A DNA stretch of 64,000 nt from Rhizobium laguerreae. Lineage in GTDB: Bacteria > Pseudomonadota > Alphaproteobacteria > Rhizobiales > Rhizobiaceae. Under the pieces are notes generated by a model that did no database searches, was not told where the DNA came from, and saw only the letters and a program-made list of their open reading frames with translations. Each line of letters opens with the position of its first letter. Position 1 is the stretch's first letter. Shown one piece after another: positions 8,353-15,999 of the stretch. A program made the translations under genes and the position numbers. The stretch covers positions 203,850-267,849 of the forward strand of contig NZ_MRDM01000031.1 in assembly GCF_002008165.1 (NCBI RefSeq), written 5' to 3'.

Positions 8353-9435
8353 TCAGGAGAGCGCGAGCACGCGGCAATCCTCCGGCGTCCAGCCGATGAC
8401 GGTATTCGCGCCTGGCGCATGAACCGGAATGTCCTGGGCGGCTGCCACTTTGATGAAGACGTCGTCGCAGCCACAGGCTGAGACGCGCAACCTGACATGG
8501 TCGCCGTGATAGATGATTTCCTTGAGCGTCGCGGTGAACCGGTTGGGAACCTCGGCTGCGGGCGCCAGCTGAATCCGCTCCGGCCGCAACACCAGCGTTG
8601 CCCGCGCGCCTTGCTTCAATCCTTCTCCGGCATAGCCGGCAATGATCGAACCATCGGGCGCGCGAATTCGGCAGACCGCATCTTCGATCGCGACGACTTC
8701 GCCCGATATCGCATTGTTCTCGCCGATAAAGGTTGCGACGAAGGGGTTTGCCGGCGTCTCGTAGAGCGCATGCGGCGGTGCGATCTGCTGCAGGATGCCG
8801 TCATTGAACACGCCGACCCGATCCGACATAGTCAGCGCCTCGCTCTGGTCGTGGGTGACGTAGACGACGTTGATGCCGAGGCGGGCATGCAGGTGCTTGA
8901 TCTCGAGCTGCATATGTTCGCGAAGCTGCTTGTCGAGCGCACCGAGCGGTTCGTCCATCAGCACGAGCTGCGGCTCGAAGACCAGAGCCCGGGCGAGCGC
9001 GATGCGCTGCTGTTGTCCGCCGGAAAGCTGGTTGGGCCGCCGCGTTTCGAAGCTCGCCATGCGCACCATGTCGAGCGCTCGGCGCACCCGCTCGGTGATC
9101 TCCGCGTTGCCGAGCCGGCGCATTTTCAGCGGGAAGGCGACGTTCTCGCCGACGGTCATATGCGGGAAGAGTGCGTAGTTCTGGAAGACCACACCGATAT
9201 TGCGGCGATGCGGCGGAACGCTGTCGATCCTGTTGTCGGCAAGGGTGATCGTCCCGTCGGTCGGCGCCTCGAAGCCGGCCAGCATCATCAGCGTCGTGGT
9301 CTTGCCGGATCCGGACGGACCGAGAAGGGTCAGAAATTCCCCTTTGGCGATGTCGAGGTCCAGGCCGCGCACGACATAGCTGACGCCGTCATAGGATTTA
9401 CGCACGCCTTCGAAAGCAATGAAGCGCTCGCTCAT
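8353..9435 (-). CDS. Polyamine-type ABC transporter ATP-binding protein, second importer
   Basis: This 360-residue ATPase has Walker A GPSGSGKTT, signature LSGGQQQRIALARALV, Walker B LVLMDEPLGALD, the switch histidine in YVTHDQSEA and a C-terminal TOBE region with RPERIQLA. The ATG at 9435 is chosen because AGGAGG lies five bases upstream; a further-upstream ATG at 9492 would add 19 residues without homology. It is the first gene of the minus-strand operon ATPase, binding protein, two permeases, RidA, transcribed from the promoter facing the MocR-type regulator. Confidence 0.9.
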   Translation of the reverse strand: MSERFIAFEGVRKSYDGVSYVVRGLDLDIAKGEFLTLLGPSGSGKTTTLMMLAGFEAPTDGTITLADNRIDSVPPHRRNIGVVFQNYALFPHMTVGENVAFPLKMRRLGNAEITERVRRALDMVRMASFETRRPNQLSGGQQQRIALARALVFEPQLVLMDEPLGALDKQLREHMQLEIKHLHARLGINVVYVTHDQSEALTMSDRVGVFNDGILQQIAPPHALYETPANPFVATFIGENNAISGEVVAIEDAVCRIRAPDGSIIAGYAGEGLKQGARATLVLRPERIQLAPAAEVPNRFTATLKEIIYHGDHVRLRVSACGCDDVFIKVAAAQDIPVHAPGANTVIGWTPEDCRVLALS

Positions 9436-9490
9436 GAAGTCCTCCTGTTTGCATCGGCGGGTCCCTGCCTCTTTGTCTCGATGCTGGGTC

Positions 9491-9520
9491 ATATTGTCTC
9501 GGTCCAGTTCGGCTTGTCAA
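9491..9520 (-). promoter_or_regulatory. Sigma70-like promoter of the second amine-importer operon
   Basis: On the minus strand TTGACA (9515-9520) is followed after 16-18 bases by GACAATAT (9491-9498), a good -35/-10 pair. It lies directly downstream of the inverted repeat at 9521-9544, so a regulator bound there would touch the -35 region. Confidence 0.5.
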
Positions 9521-9544
9521 GCCACACAAATAATTTTGTGTGGC
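9521..9544. promoter_or_regulatory. Perfect inverted repeat in the divergent MocR/transporter promoter
   Basis: GCCACACAAA and TTTGTGTGGC form a perfect 10-bp inverted repeat with a TAAT spacer. It lies between the divergent importer operon (start 9435) and the MocR-type regulator (start 9675) and abuts the importer -35 box. I infer that it is the regulator's binding site. Confidence 0.55.
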
Positions 9545-9674
9545 GGCGGCGACAGGGTCTCGAAAACGCGGGAAAAGCGTGCTATGTCGCACGAAAGCAA
9601 GCTGAATCGCAGCGCCACGGTGATTGATGCGCGCGTTCGGCTTATGGGATTTATGCCGCTGTTACAGGAATTGT

Positions 9675-11072
9675 ATGTCTGAAAGATCGGAAGTGACCCG
9701 GACAAATCAGGAGAGGGAAACGCGGATACCGGCCTATCTGGAGCTCGCAAACGAGCTCGAGGCGAGGATCCGCTCGGGGGCCTTGCCCCCCGGCAGCCAG
9801 CTTCCGCCGCAGCGTGACCTCGCGCGGGAGCGGTCGCTCAACGTCTCCACAGTCACGCGCGCCTACCGCGAATTGCAGAACCTCAACCTTGTGATGGGCA
9901 GCACCCGGCGCGGCACGATCGTGATGGGCGACGGCGCCATGCCGCGGGTCGACCGGGCGGCGAGCCCGGCCGGTGTCATAGACCTGACGGTCAACCGGCC
10001 GGCCGTCGACGATTTCCAGCAGCGCTTGGCGCAATCTTTGCCTGACCTGTCGTCCGACCGGCGCTTTCGCCAGATGCAGGAATACCAGCCGCCGGAAGGG
10101 CCGGCCTGGGCACGCCACGCGGCGAGGAAATGGATATCGCTCAACGGCTTCGATCCGTCCGAAGAGGATATCGTGGTCACCAGCGGCGCCCAGCACGCTT
10201 TGCTGGCGGTGATCAGCAGCCTGATAGAGCCCGGCGACACCATCGTCTGCGATCGGCTGACCTATTACGGCCTGATCGCGCTTGCCCAAATGTTCCGCTT
10301 CCGCATTATCGGCATTGGAAGTGACGATCAGGGCATGTCGGCGGCGGAAGTCGACGATATCTGCCGCCGTGAGACGGTCCGCGCCGTCTTCACAGTTCCC
10401 TCGATGCACAATCCGACCGTCGTCACCATGAGCGAGGCTCGCCGGCGCGAACTGGTCGATGTCGCGGAAAAGCACGATCTCGTCATCATCGAGGACGATG
10501 TCTATGGACCGATGCTCGGGACCCGGGCAAGCGCCTTGATCACGCTTGCGCCGAGCAGAACCTACCATATATCAGCGCTCTCCAAGGCGCTGGCGCCGGG
10601 TCTGCGCGTCGGCTATCTCTCCTGCCCGCCCGGCCGGGCGCTGCTGTCTGCCGAGGCGGTTCGCACGACCGCCTGGATGCCCTCTCCGCTGCCGCTGCTG
10701 CTTGCGACCCGCTGGCTGGAGGACGGCACGGCCGAAGCGATCCTGAAGGCTCAGCTTGCGGAGCTGCGCGCACGCCACGCGATCGTCACGACGATCCTTG
10801 CCGGCCATTCCTTCTCCGCCGATCCGCGCTGCATGTTTTTATGGCTGAGGTTGCCGGCGCCATGGCGATGCGAGGATTTTGCCGCCAATCTGCGCGCCCA
10901 TGGCGTTGCCGTCATGGCTGCCACCGCCTTTGCCTGTGACCGTCAGCCGGTCGAGCATGCCGTTCGCGTCAATGTCGGCTGCGCATCGTCGCGTGATGAA
11001 CTTGCAACGGCGCTGCGCATCATTGCCGCCACGCTGAACGATCGTCCCCGCGCTCTGGCCGGCCTGGTCTAG
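9675..11072 (+). CDS. MocR-family GntR/aminotransferase-like transcriptional regulator
   Basis: This 465-residue protein fuses an N-terminal GntR winged helix (about residues 15-85, with LPPGSQLPPQRDLARERSLNVSTVTRAYRELQ split across it) to a class I aminotransferase-like domain. The pyridoxal-phosphate lysine is in SALSKALAPGLRVGYL near residue 305. MocR regulators sense amino compounds through PLP and control their catabolism, as GabR and PdxR do. The start at 9675 has ACAGGAA upstream; the ATG at 9624 lacks one. It is divergent from the importer operon and precedes the DadA-like oxidase by three bases, so all three are probably one regulon. Confidence 0.9.
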   Translation: MSERSEVTRTNQERETRIPAYLELANELEARIRSGALPPGSQLPPQRDLARERSLNVSTVTRAYRELQNLNLVMGSTRRGTIVMGDGAMPRVDRAASPAGVIDLTVNRPAVDDFQQRLAQSLPDLSSDRRFRQMQEYQPPEGPAWARHAARKWISLNGFDPSEEDIVVTSGAQHALLAVISSLIEPGDTIVCDRLTYYGLIALAQMFRFRIIGIGSDDQGMSAAEVDDICRRETVRAVFTVPSMHNPTVVTMSEARRRELVDVAEKHDLVIIEDDVYGPMLGTRASALITLAPSRTYHISALSKALAPGLRVGYLSCPPGRALLSAEAVRTTAWMPSPLPLLLATRWLEDGTAEAILKAQLAELRARHAIVTTILAGHSFSADPRCMFLWLRLPAPWRCEDFAANLRAHGVAVMAATAFACDRQPVEHAVRVNVGCASSRDELATALRIIAATLNDRPRALAGLV

Positions 11073-11075
11073 GCG

Positions 11076-12368
11076 ATGAACAAGTCGCTGCCGGAGCTTC
11101 AGCCCTTGCCCGACGCCGAGCGCCAGCATGTGGCTGTGGTCGGTGCCGGATTGGTCGGTCTCTGCACGGCCCTTTGGCTGCAAAGAATGGGGCACCGGGT
11201 CACGATTATCGATCCGGCGCCGCCCTTGGGCGATGCATCCTACCGGCAGTCCTGCTCCTATGGGAATGCCTGCACCTTTGCGCCGCACGGCGTCGTTCCC
11301 GTCGCGACGCCGGGCGTCATCTGGCTTGTGCCGGGCATGCTGCTCAATCCGCTCGGTCCGCTGGCGATCGTCTGGAGATACCTGCCGCAACTGGTACCGT
11401 GGCTGCGCGCCTTCCTGGCATCGAGCGGGAAATCCGAGGTCGAGCGGATCGCCGGCGCACTGGCGGTGCTGCTTTCCCACGCCGATGCCGCTTGGCGACC
11501 GCTTGTCACGCAGGCAGGCGCCGAGCGGCTGAAACGGCATGACGGCTGCCTGTATCTCTATAAGAGCGAAGCGCAATTCCGGGCGGCTGACGCCGAGAAC
11601 GCGCTGCGTGAGCGTCATGGCGTCGCGATGGACCGGCTGAACCGCGCCGATATCCAGAACATGGAGCCTAATCTTGCGCCGCTCTACCACAAGGGCGTGC
11701 TGTTCCGTGACGCTTATGTCTTTTCCAGCCCCAGGCAACTCGCCTTCGCGCTTGCGGAGGCTGTTATAAACGGCGGAGGGGAAATCGTCCGCGGCGAAGT
11801 CTCGGCGATCGAGCCGCGCGACAACGGCATCGGCCTGCGGATCGCGGACAAGCAAATCCTTGCGGACCATGCGGTCGTGGCCGCCGGCGCCCATTCGCGC
11901 AAACTGACGGCATCGATCGGCGATCTCGTCCTGCTCGACACCGAGCGCGGTTATCACGTCCTGTTCCCGCAAGCGGGCCATCTGCTGTCGCGCCCGGTCT
12001 GCTATCCCGAACACGGTTTCTACATGGTGCCGATGGCAGATGGATTGCGTGCGGCCGGAACTGTCGAACTCGGCGGACTTGCCGCTCCGTTGAACCCCAA
12101 GCGGACCGCGATGATCCGTGACGGCGTGAAAATGCTCCTGCCGGCGGCCGGACAGGGCAGCGACGAGTGGCTGGGTTTTCGCCCGTCCATGCCGGATTCA
12201 CTTCCGGTGATCGGTAGCTCCCGGCACTTGCCTCGTGTCACCTATGCCTTCGGCCACGGCCATGTCGGTCTGACGCTGTCGGCTCTGACCGGCTATCTGG
12301 TTTCCCAACTGGTCGCAGGACAGCCCCCGGCTGTCGATCTGGCGCCCCTGCGTCCCGACCGGTTTTAG
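11076..12368 (+). CDS. FAD-dependent D-amino acid dehydrogenase-like oxidoreductase (DadA family)
   Basis: This 430-residue flavoprotein has an N-terminal Rossmann motif VVGAGLVGLCTALWLQRMG and the DadA-type segment QSCSYGNACTFAPHGVVP. The C-terminal FAD-binding segment includes SLPVIGSS and GHGHVGLTLS. Family members oxidise D-amino acids, D-hydroxyproline or other secondary amines to imines and pass electrons to the respiratory chain. It sits three bases after the MocR gene, presumably co-transcribed. With RidA and the aldehyde dehydrogenase it could form an oxidation, imine hydrolysis and semialdehyde oxidation route. A D-hydroxyproline dehydrogenase role is one option, given the nearby DapA-family enzyme. 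Confidence 0.85.
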   Translation: MNKSLPELQPLPDAERQHVAVVGAGLVGLCTALWLQRMGHRVTIIDPAPPLGDASYRQSCSYGNACTFAPHGVVPVATPGVIWLVPGMLLNPLGPLAIVWRYLPQLVPWLRAFLASSGKSEVERIAGALAVLLSHADAAWRPLVTQAGAERLKRHDGCLYLYKSEAQFRAADAENALRERHGVAMDRLNRADIQNMEPNLAPLYHKGVLFRDAYVFSSPRQLAFALAEAVINGGGEIVRGEVSAIEPRDNGIGLRIADKQILADHAVVAAGAHSRKLTASIGDLVLLDTERGYHVLFPQAGHLLSRPVCYPEHGFYMVPMADGLRAAGTVELGGLAAPLNPKRTAMIRDGVKMLLPAAGQGSDEWLGFRPSMPDSLPVIGSSRHLPRVTYAFGHGHVGLTLSALTGYLVSQLVAGQPPAVDLAPLRPDRF

Positions 12369-12419
12369 GTAGGCGGCTCTAATCGGCGCTCTTTTTTCGG
12401 TTGGAGCGAGCCGCCTACC
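12368..12419. repeat. Perfect 12-bp inverted repeat after the DadA-like gene
   Basis: GGTAGGCGGCTC (12368-12379) pairs perfectly with GAGCCGCCTACC (12408-12419). An inner CGCTC/GAGCG stem surrounds a TTTTTTCGGTTG loop, giving one long hairpin starting at the stop codon. No U-run follows, so it may be a small interspersed palindrome or a processing structure rather than a classic terminator. Confidence 0.5.
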
Positions 12420-12427
12420 AACAAGCC

Positions 12428-12456
12428 TTGAATGTAAGGAAAAATTCCATTACTTT
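12428..12456 (+). promoter_or_regulatory. Promoter and embedded operator of the VapBC-type operon
   Basis: TTGAAT (12428-12433) and TACTTT (12451-12456) are 17 bases apart. The spacer is filled by a near-palindrome, GTAAGGAAAAATTCCATTAC (12434-12453). An operator inside the promoter fits the usual autorepression by antitoxin-toxin complexes. Confidence 0.45.
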
Positions 12457-12482
12457 TCTATTGGTTCACGAGGAGATTTGGC

Positions 12483-12734
12483 ATGGCTTCCCTTGCCGTC
12501 ACAATGAAAGGGCAAATCACGCTGAGACGGGATTTGCTGACGCACCTTGGGGTCAAACCGGGGGAGCGGATCGAATTCGACAAGCTGCCTGGGGGCGAGC
12601 TGCGGGTAAAGGCTGCTCGTCCGACGGGGACAATCGACGACTTTATCGGTCGGCATGCCGGCAAGATGAAGAAGCCCTTGACCATTGAAGAGATGAACGA
12701 AATCGCGGCTTCGGGCTGGGCCGGCGAGGAATGA
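12483..12734 (+). CDS. vapB: AbrB/SpoVT-type antitoxin (VapB-like)
   Basis: This 83-residue protein has an N-terminal swapped-hairpin AbrB domain: MKGQITLRRDLLTHLGVKPG followed by RIEFDKLPGGELRVKAA. A C-terminal tail (residues 50-83) should wrap the toxin. The ATG at 12483 is preceded by GAGGAG. It overlaps the PIN-domain toxin gene by four bases (ATGA), the standard antitoxin-first arrangement. It should neutralise the toxin and repress the promoter at 12428-12456. The pair is flanked by unrelated catabolic genes, as expected for a mobile addiction module. Confidence 0.88.
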   Translation: MASLAVTMKGQITLRRDLLTHLGVKPGERIEFDKLPGGELRVKAARPTGTIDDFIGRHAGKMKKPLTIEEMNEIAASGWAGEE

Positions 12735-13129
12735 AGGTTTCAGTCGATACCAACATTCTTGCTCGAGCCGTCCTGCAGGACGATGCCGAGCAGGGCAGGG
12801 CAGCGGCAAAGCTCCTCAAGGAAGCATCGCTGATCGCGGTTTCCCTGCCGAGTTTGTGTGAACTGGTCTGGATACTGCGTCGAGGCGCCAGGCTGTCAAA
12901 GGAAGATGTTTCACAGACGATCCACGACCTGCTCAACGCGGGCAATGTGGCGATGAACCGTCCTGCGGTCGAAGCAGGACTGGCCATGCTGGAGGCCGGC
13001 GGCGATTTCGCAGATGGCGTGATTGCCCATGAAGGAGCATGGCTTGGCGGCGAGAGCTTCGTATCTTTCGACAAGCAGGCGGTCGAACTGGTCATCCGCC
13101 AAGGCCAACCCGCGCGTCTTCTCGCCTGA
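12731..13129 (+). CDS. vapC: PIN-domain ribonuclease toxin (VapC-like)
   Basis: This 132-residue PIN-domain protein carries the expected acidic residues: Asp in VSVDTNIL (residue 5), Glu in LCELVW (about 44), Asp in GDFADGVIA (about 97) and Asp in SFDKQA (about 116). VapC toxins are magnesium-dependent endoribonucleases that cut tRNA or rRNA. Length and order after the AbrB antitoxin are normal, and all acidic positions are intact, so the toxin is probably functional. The RNA target cannot be predicted. Confidence 0.88.
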   Translation: MKVSVDTNILARAVLQDDAEQGRAAAKLLKEASLIAVSLPSLCELVWILRRGARLSKEDVSQTIHDLLNAGNVAMNRPAVEAGLAMLEAGGDFADGVIAHEGAWLGGESFVSFDKQAVELVIRQGQPARLLA

Positions 13130-13248
13130 AATTCCGCAGGCTCATAAGCGGGTAGGAAGGAAAGCGGCGCTTTTCGTCTGGTGCCGATCAGGTCGATGCT
13201 GAGCGGTTGCAAGCGTTTCAACGCTGAGACGACCGGCGAGCATTGACT

Positions 13249-14226
13249 TCAGAACCGATGTTCCGCTCCTTCGACCGGATTTGCCCAGACCGTCATACCA
13301 GGCGCAAACGGCGTCTCGCCTTCGGCGCGCACCACCATCTCGCCGAGTTCGGGGACGTCGAGGTAGAGGATTGCGTCGGCGCCAAGCCGCTCGAGATGCC
13401 GGATCCTGCCCTGCCATTGCCCGGCACCTTCCGAAAGCCTGATATGTTCGGGGCGAATACCATAAGTCGTGCAGTTCATTCGCCGCGCGGTCTCGCCGCC
13501 ATAGAGGTTCATCTTCGGGCTGCCGATGAAACCGGCGACGAAGGGTGTCGCGGGCTTGCGGTAGAGTTCCATCGGGCTGCCGATCTGCTCGACCGCGCCT
13601 CCATTCAGGACGACGATCTTGTCCGCCATCGTCATCGCTTCGACCTGGTCGTGGGTGACATAGATCATCGTCGACTTCAGGCGGGCGTGCAGATCGGCGA
13701 TCTCGAGGCGCATCTGGGCTCTGAGCGAAGCGTCGAGATTGGAGAGCGGCTCGTCGAACAGGAAAACTTTGGGGTCGCGAACGATCGCCCGGCCGATGGC
13801 GACGCGCTGCCTCTGGCCGCCGGAGAGTGCTTTCGGTTTTCTCTGCAAGAGATGGGTGAGCTGCAATGTTTCGGCGGCTGCCGCCACCTTGGCGGCGATC
13901 TCAGCCTTCGGGCGGCGGGCGAGCGAAAGCCCGAAGCCGATATTCTCCGCCACGGTCATGTGCGGGTAGAGCGCGTAGCTCTGGAATACCATGGCAATGC
14001 CGCGCTCCGAGGGTTCGGCATAGGTCACGTCCTTGCTGCCGATGGTCAGCGCGCCTGACGTCGCTTCCTCCAGGCCGGCGATGATCCGCAGCAGCGTCGA
14101 CTTTCCGCATCCAGATGGGCCGACGAAAACGACGAACTCGCCGGAGGCAACCTCCAGATCGATCCCCTTGATGACTTCAAGGGCGCCAAAGCTCTTGCGA
14201 ACCTGTTTGAGAGTGAGCTCAGCCAT
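13249..14226 (-). CDS. Sugar ABC transporter ATP-binding protein (UgpC/MsmK class)
   Basis: This 325-residue ATPase has Walker A GPSGCGKST, signature LSGGQRQRVAIGRAIV, Walker B VFLFDEPLSNLD, switch histidine YVTHDQVEAMT and a TOBE region (GIRPEHIRLS). The VFLFDEPLSNLDA form is typical of carbohydrate importers. It is slightly shorter than the usual 350-370, mostly within the TOBE part. It is the last gene of the operon that begins with the rhamnosidase and starts four bases after the permease stop. It should energise uptake of a rhamnose-containing oligosaccharide. Confidence 0.9.
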   Translation of the reverse strand: MAELTLKQVRKSFGALEVIKGIDLEVASGEFVVFVGPSGCGKSTLLRIIAGLEEATSGALTIGSKDVTYAEPSERGIAMVFQSYALYPHMTVAENIGFGLSLARRPKAEIAAKVAAAAETLQLTHLLQRKPKALSGGQRQRVAIGRAIVRDPKVFLFDEPLSNLDASLRAQMRLEIADLHARLKSTMIYVTHDQVEAMTMADKIVVLNGGAVEQIGSPMELYRKPATPFVAGFIGSPKMNLYGGETARRMNCTTYGIRPEHIRLSEGAGQWQGRIRHLERLGADAILYLDVPELGEMVVRAEGETPFAPGMTVWANPVEGAEHRF

Positions 14227-14230
14227 TCTG

Positions 14231-15058
14231 CTACCCTTTGACTGCGCCAGCCGTCATGCCCGCGACGATCTGCCGGTTGAAGAAGATGAAGACGATCAGC
14301 GGCGGGATCGTCACGAGGAGGATATTCATGAACAGGAGATTGTACTGGCTCGTGTACATGCTCTGGAAGTTATAGAGCGTCAGTTGCACGGTCACGTTCT
14401 CCTTGCCCGGAAGATAGTAGAGCGGGTTGGTGAAATCGTTGAAGATCGCAATGGACTGAACGACGATGTTGGTGACGGTCACCGGCTTCAGCAGCGGCAG
14501 GATCACTCTGAAGAAAATCTGCCGGGGCTTGGCGCCATCGATCAGCGCCGCCTCGTCGAGGTCGCGCGGTATGGTCGAGATGAACGACCGGTAGAGCAGG
14601 GTCGAGAAAGAGAGATTGTAGGCGACCTGGATCAGGATCATCCCGGTCATGGTCTTGAAGAGACCGATCTCCTGCAGGAGGCCGATGGTTGGCACGACGG
14701 CTGGGGGCATCATCAGACCCATGAAAAGGGCAATGGAGGCCACCCTGTTCCAGGCGGTCTTGCGGCGCTGCATTACATAACCGACCATCGCCGAAAGTAG
14801 GATCAGGATCGTGACAGAGACCACGGTGATCAGCGAGGAGTTGAAATAGGCGAGCACGAGCTGGTAGTCGCGCGCCTTGAAAACGGCCACCAGATTATCC
14901 CAGAACAGCCACTGCTCAGGCAAATCGAAATTGAGGCGGGACGCTTCGGATTTCGATTTGACCGCCTGCAGAGCGACGAAAACGAAAGGCATCACGAAGA
15001 CGACGGCAGCCACCGCAAGGGCTATCGCGCCGGTCACGTAAGGGCGGGAGCTTCTCAT
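14231..15058 (-). CDS. Sugar ABC transporter permease (MalG/UgpE-like)
   Basis: This 275-residue permease of the carbohydrate CUT1 class has a first helix near residues 8-30, further helices and an EAA loop (LDEAALIDGAKPRQIFFRVILPLLKP). The C-terminus AGMTAGAVKG is the hallmark of MalG/UgpE-type subunits. The ATG at 15058 overlaps the stop of the preceding permease (ATGA); an upstream in-frame GTG would lie deeper in that gene. It partners the 292-residue permease. Confidence 0.9.
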   Translation of the reverse strand: MRSSRPYVTGAIALAVAAVVFVMPFVFVALQAVKSKSEASRLNFDLPEQWLFWDNLVAVFKARDYQLVLAYFNSSLITVVSVTILILLSAMVGYVMQRRKTAWNRVASIALFMGLMMPPAVVPTIGLLQEIGLFKTMTGMILIQVAYNLSFSTLLYRSFISTIPRDLDEAALIDGAKPRQIFFRVILPLLKPVTVTNIVVQSIAIFNDFTNPLYYLPGKENVTVQLTLYNFQSMYTSQYNLLFMNILLVTIPPLIVFIFFNRQIVAGMTAGAVKG

Positions 15059-15933
15059 TCTTCGACCCCACGTCGGTTGAACCAAAGGGTGAGTGGCAGG
15101 ATGATCACTGCAATCAGCGCAAACAGGATGACGTTTCCAGCGGTCGACAGACCGTAGAAGCCTGCCTGGTACTGTTTGTAGATGACCGAAGCGATCACAT
15201 CAGAGGAGAAACCGGGCCCTCCGCGGGTCATCGCCCATATCAGGTCAAAGGATCGAAGCCCGCCGATCAGCGACAATGTCACCACGGTAATGGTGGCGGG
15301 ACGCACAAGCGGCAGAGTGATCCGGAAAAATTGCTGGGGGCGTGTGGCGCCGTCAATTCTGGCCGCCTCATAATAGTCAGGGCTGATCGCAGCGAGGCCG
15401 GCGATGAAGATCAGTGTGGCGAGGCCGACACCCTTCCAGAGATCGACGAGCGCCACGGAAAAAAGCGCGAGTGCCGGATTGGTGAGCCATCCCGGGCCGG
15501 GAATGCCGAGCGTTTCGAGCGTGACATTGATGATGCCCCTGGTGGGATGCATCATCACCGTGAAGGTGATGCCGATGCCGATCGTCGAGACCAGAACGGG
15601 AAAGAAGACCAGCGTGCGCAGGAAACCACGGGCGAAAATATTGCTGGTCAGCATCACGGCGAGCAGCAACCCGCAGACCGTCTTCAGGCCGGATGTCGTC
15701 ACGGCATAGATCAGCGTGTTGACCAGTCCCTTGACCAGGAAGGGTTCGGAAAAGAACTGCTGAAAGTTTTCGAGCCCGATGAATTCGGCGGTCGAAAGAT
15801 CCCAGCGTGTCAGGCTGAACCAGAGAGAGGATACCGTGGGAACCAGAAACAGCACGCCATAAATGATTGCGGCCGGAATGAAAAACCACAGCGGGTAGGG
15901 CGATTTGCGCGAGCGGGGGCGTGTCTCTGTCAT
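15055..15933 (-). CDS. Sugar ABC transporter permease (MalF/UgpA-like)
   Basis: This 292-residue inner-membrane permease has a basic N-terminus, a first helix about residues 15-38 (FFIPAAIIYGVLFLVPTVSSL), and the CUT1 EAA loop YEAARIDGATRPQQFFRITLPLVRP. It is the larger half of the channel for the importer fed by the binding protein at 16000-17283, from which a hairpin separates it. Four-base overlap with the next permease indicates coupled translation. Confidence 0.9.
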   Translation of the reverse strand: MTETRPRSRKSPYPLWFFIPAAIIYGVLFLVPTVSSLWFSLTRWDLSTAEFIGLENFQQFFSEPFLVKGLVNTLIYAVTTSGLKTVCGLLLAVMLTSNIFARGFLRTLVFFPVLVSTIGIGITFTVMMHPTRGIINVTLETLGIPGPGWLTNPALALFSVALVDLWKGVGLATLIFIAGLAAISPDYYEAARIDGATRPQQFFRITLPLVRPATITVVTLSLIGGLRSFDLIWAMTRGGPGFSSDVIASVIYKQYQAGFYGLSTAGNVILFALIAVIILPLTLWFNRRGVEE

Positions 15934-15957
15934 GACGACCTCTTCGATCGGGTGGAA

Positions 15958-15979
15958 CCTCGCTCCATCAGGAGCGAGG
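15958..15979 (-). terminator. Hairpin between sugar-binding-protein and permease genes
   Basis: CCTCGCTCC and GGAGCGAGG form a perfect 9-bp stem with a four-base loop. There is no U-run, so it probably protects the upstream binding-protein mRNA or causes partial termination. Confidence 0.6.
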
Positions 15980-15999
15980 ATGACTGGCCCGATAGACCG

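Noticed and set aside
13130..13248. Gap between vapC and the sugar ATPase gene
   Set aside because: No gene, strong hairpin or repeat could be supported here.
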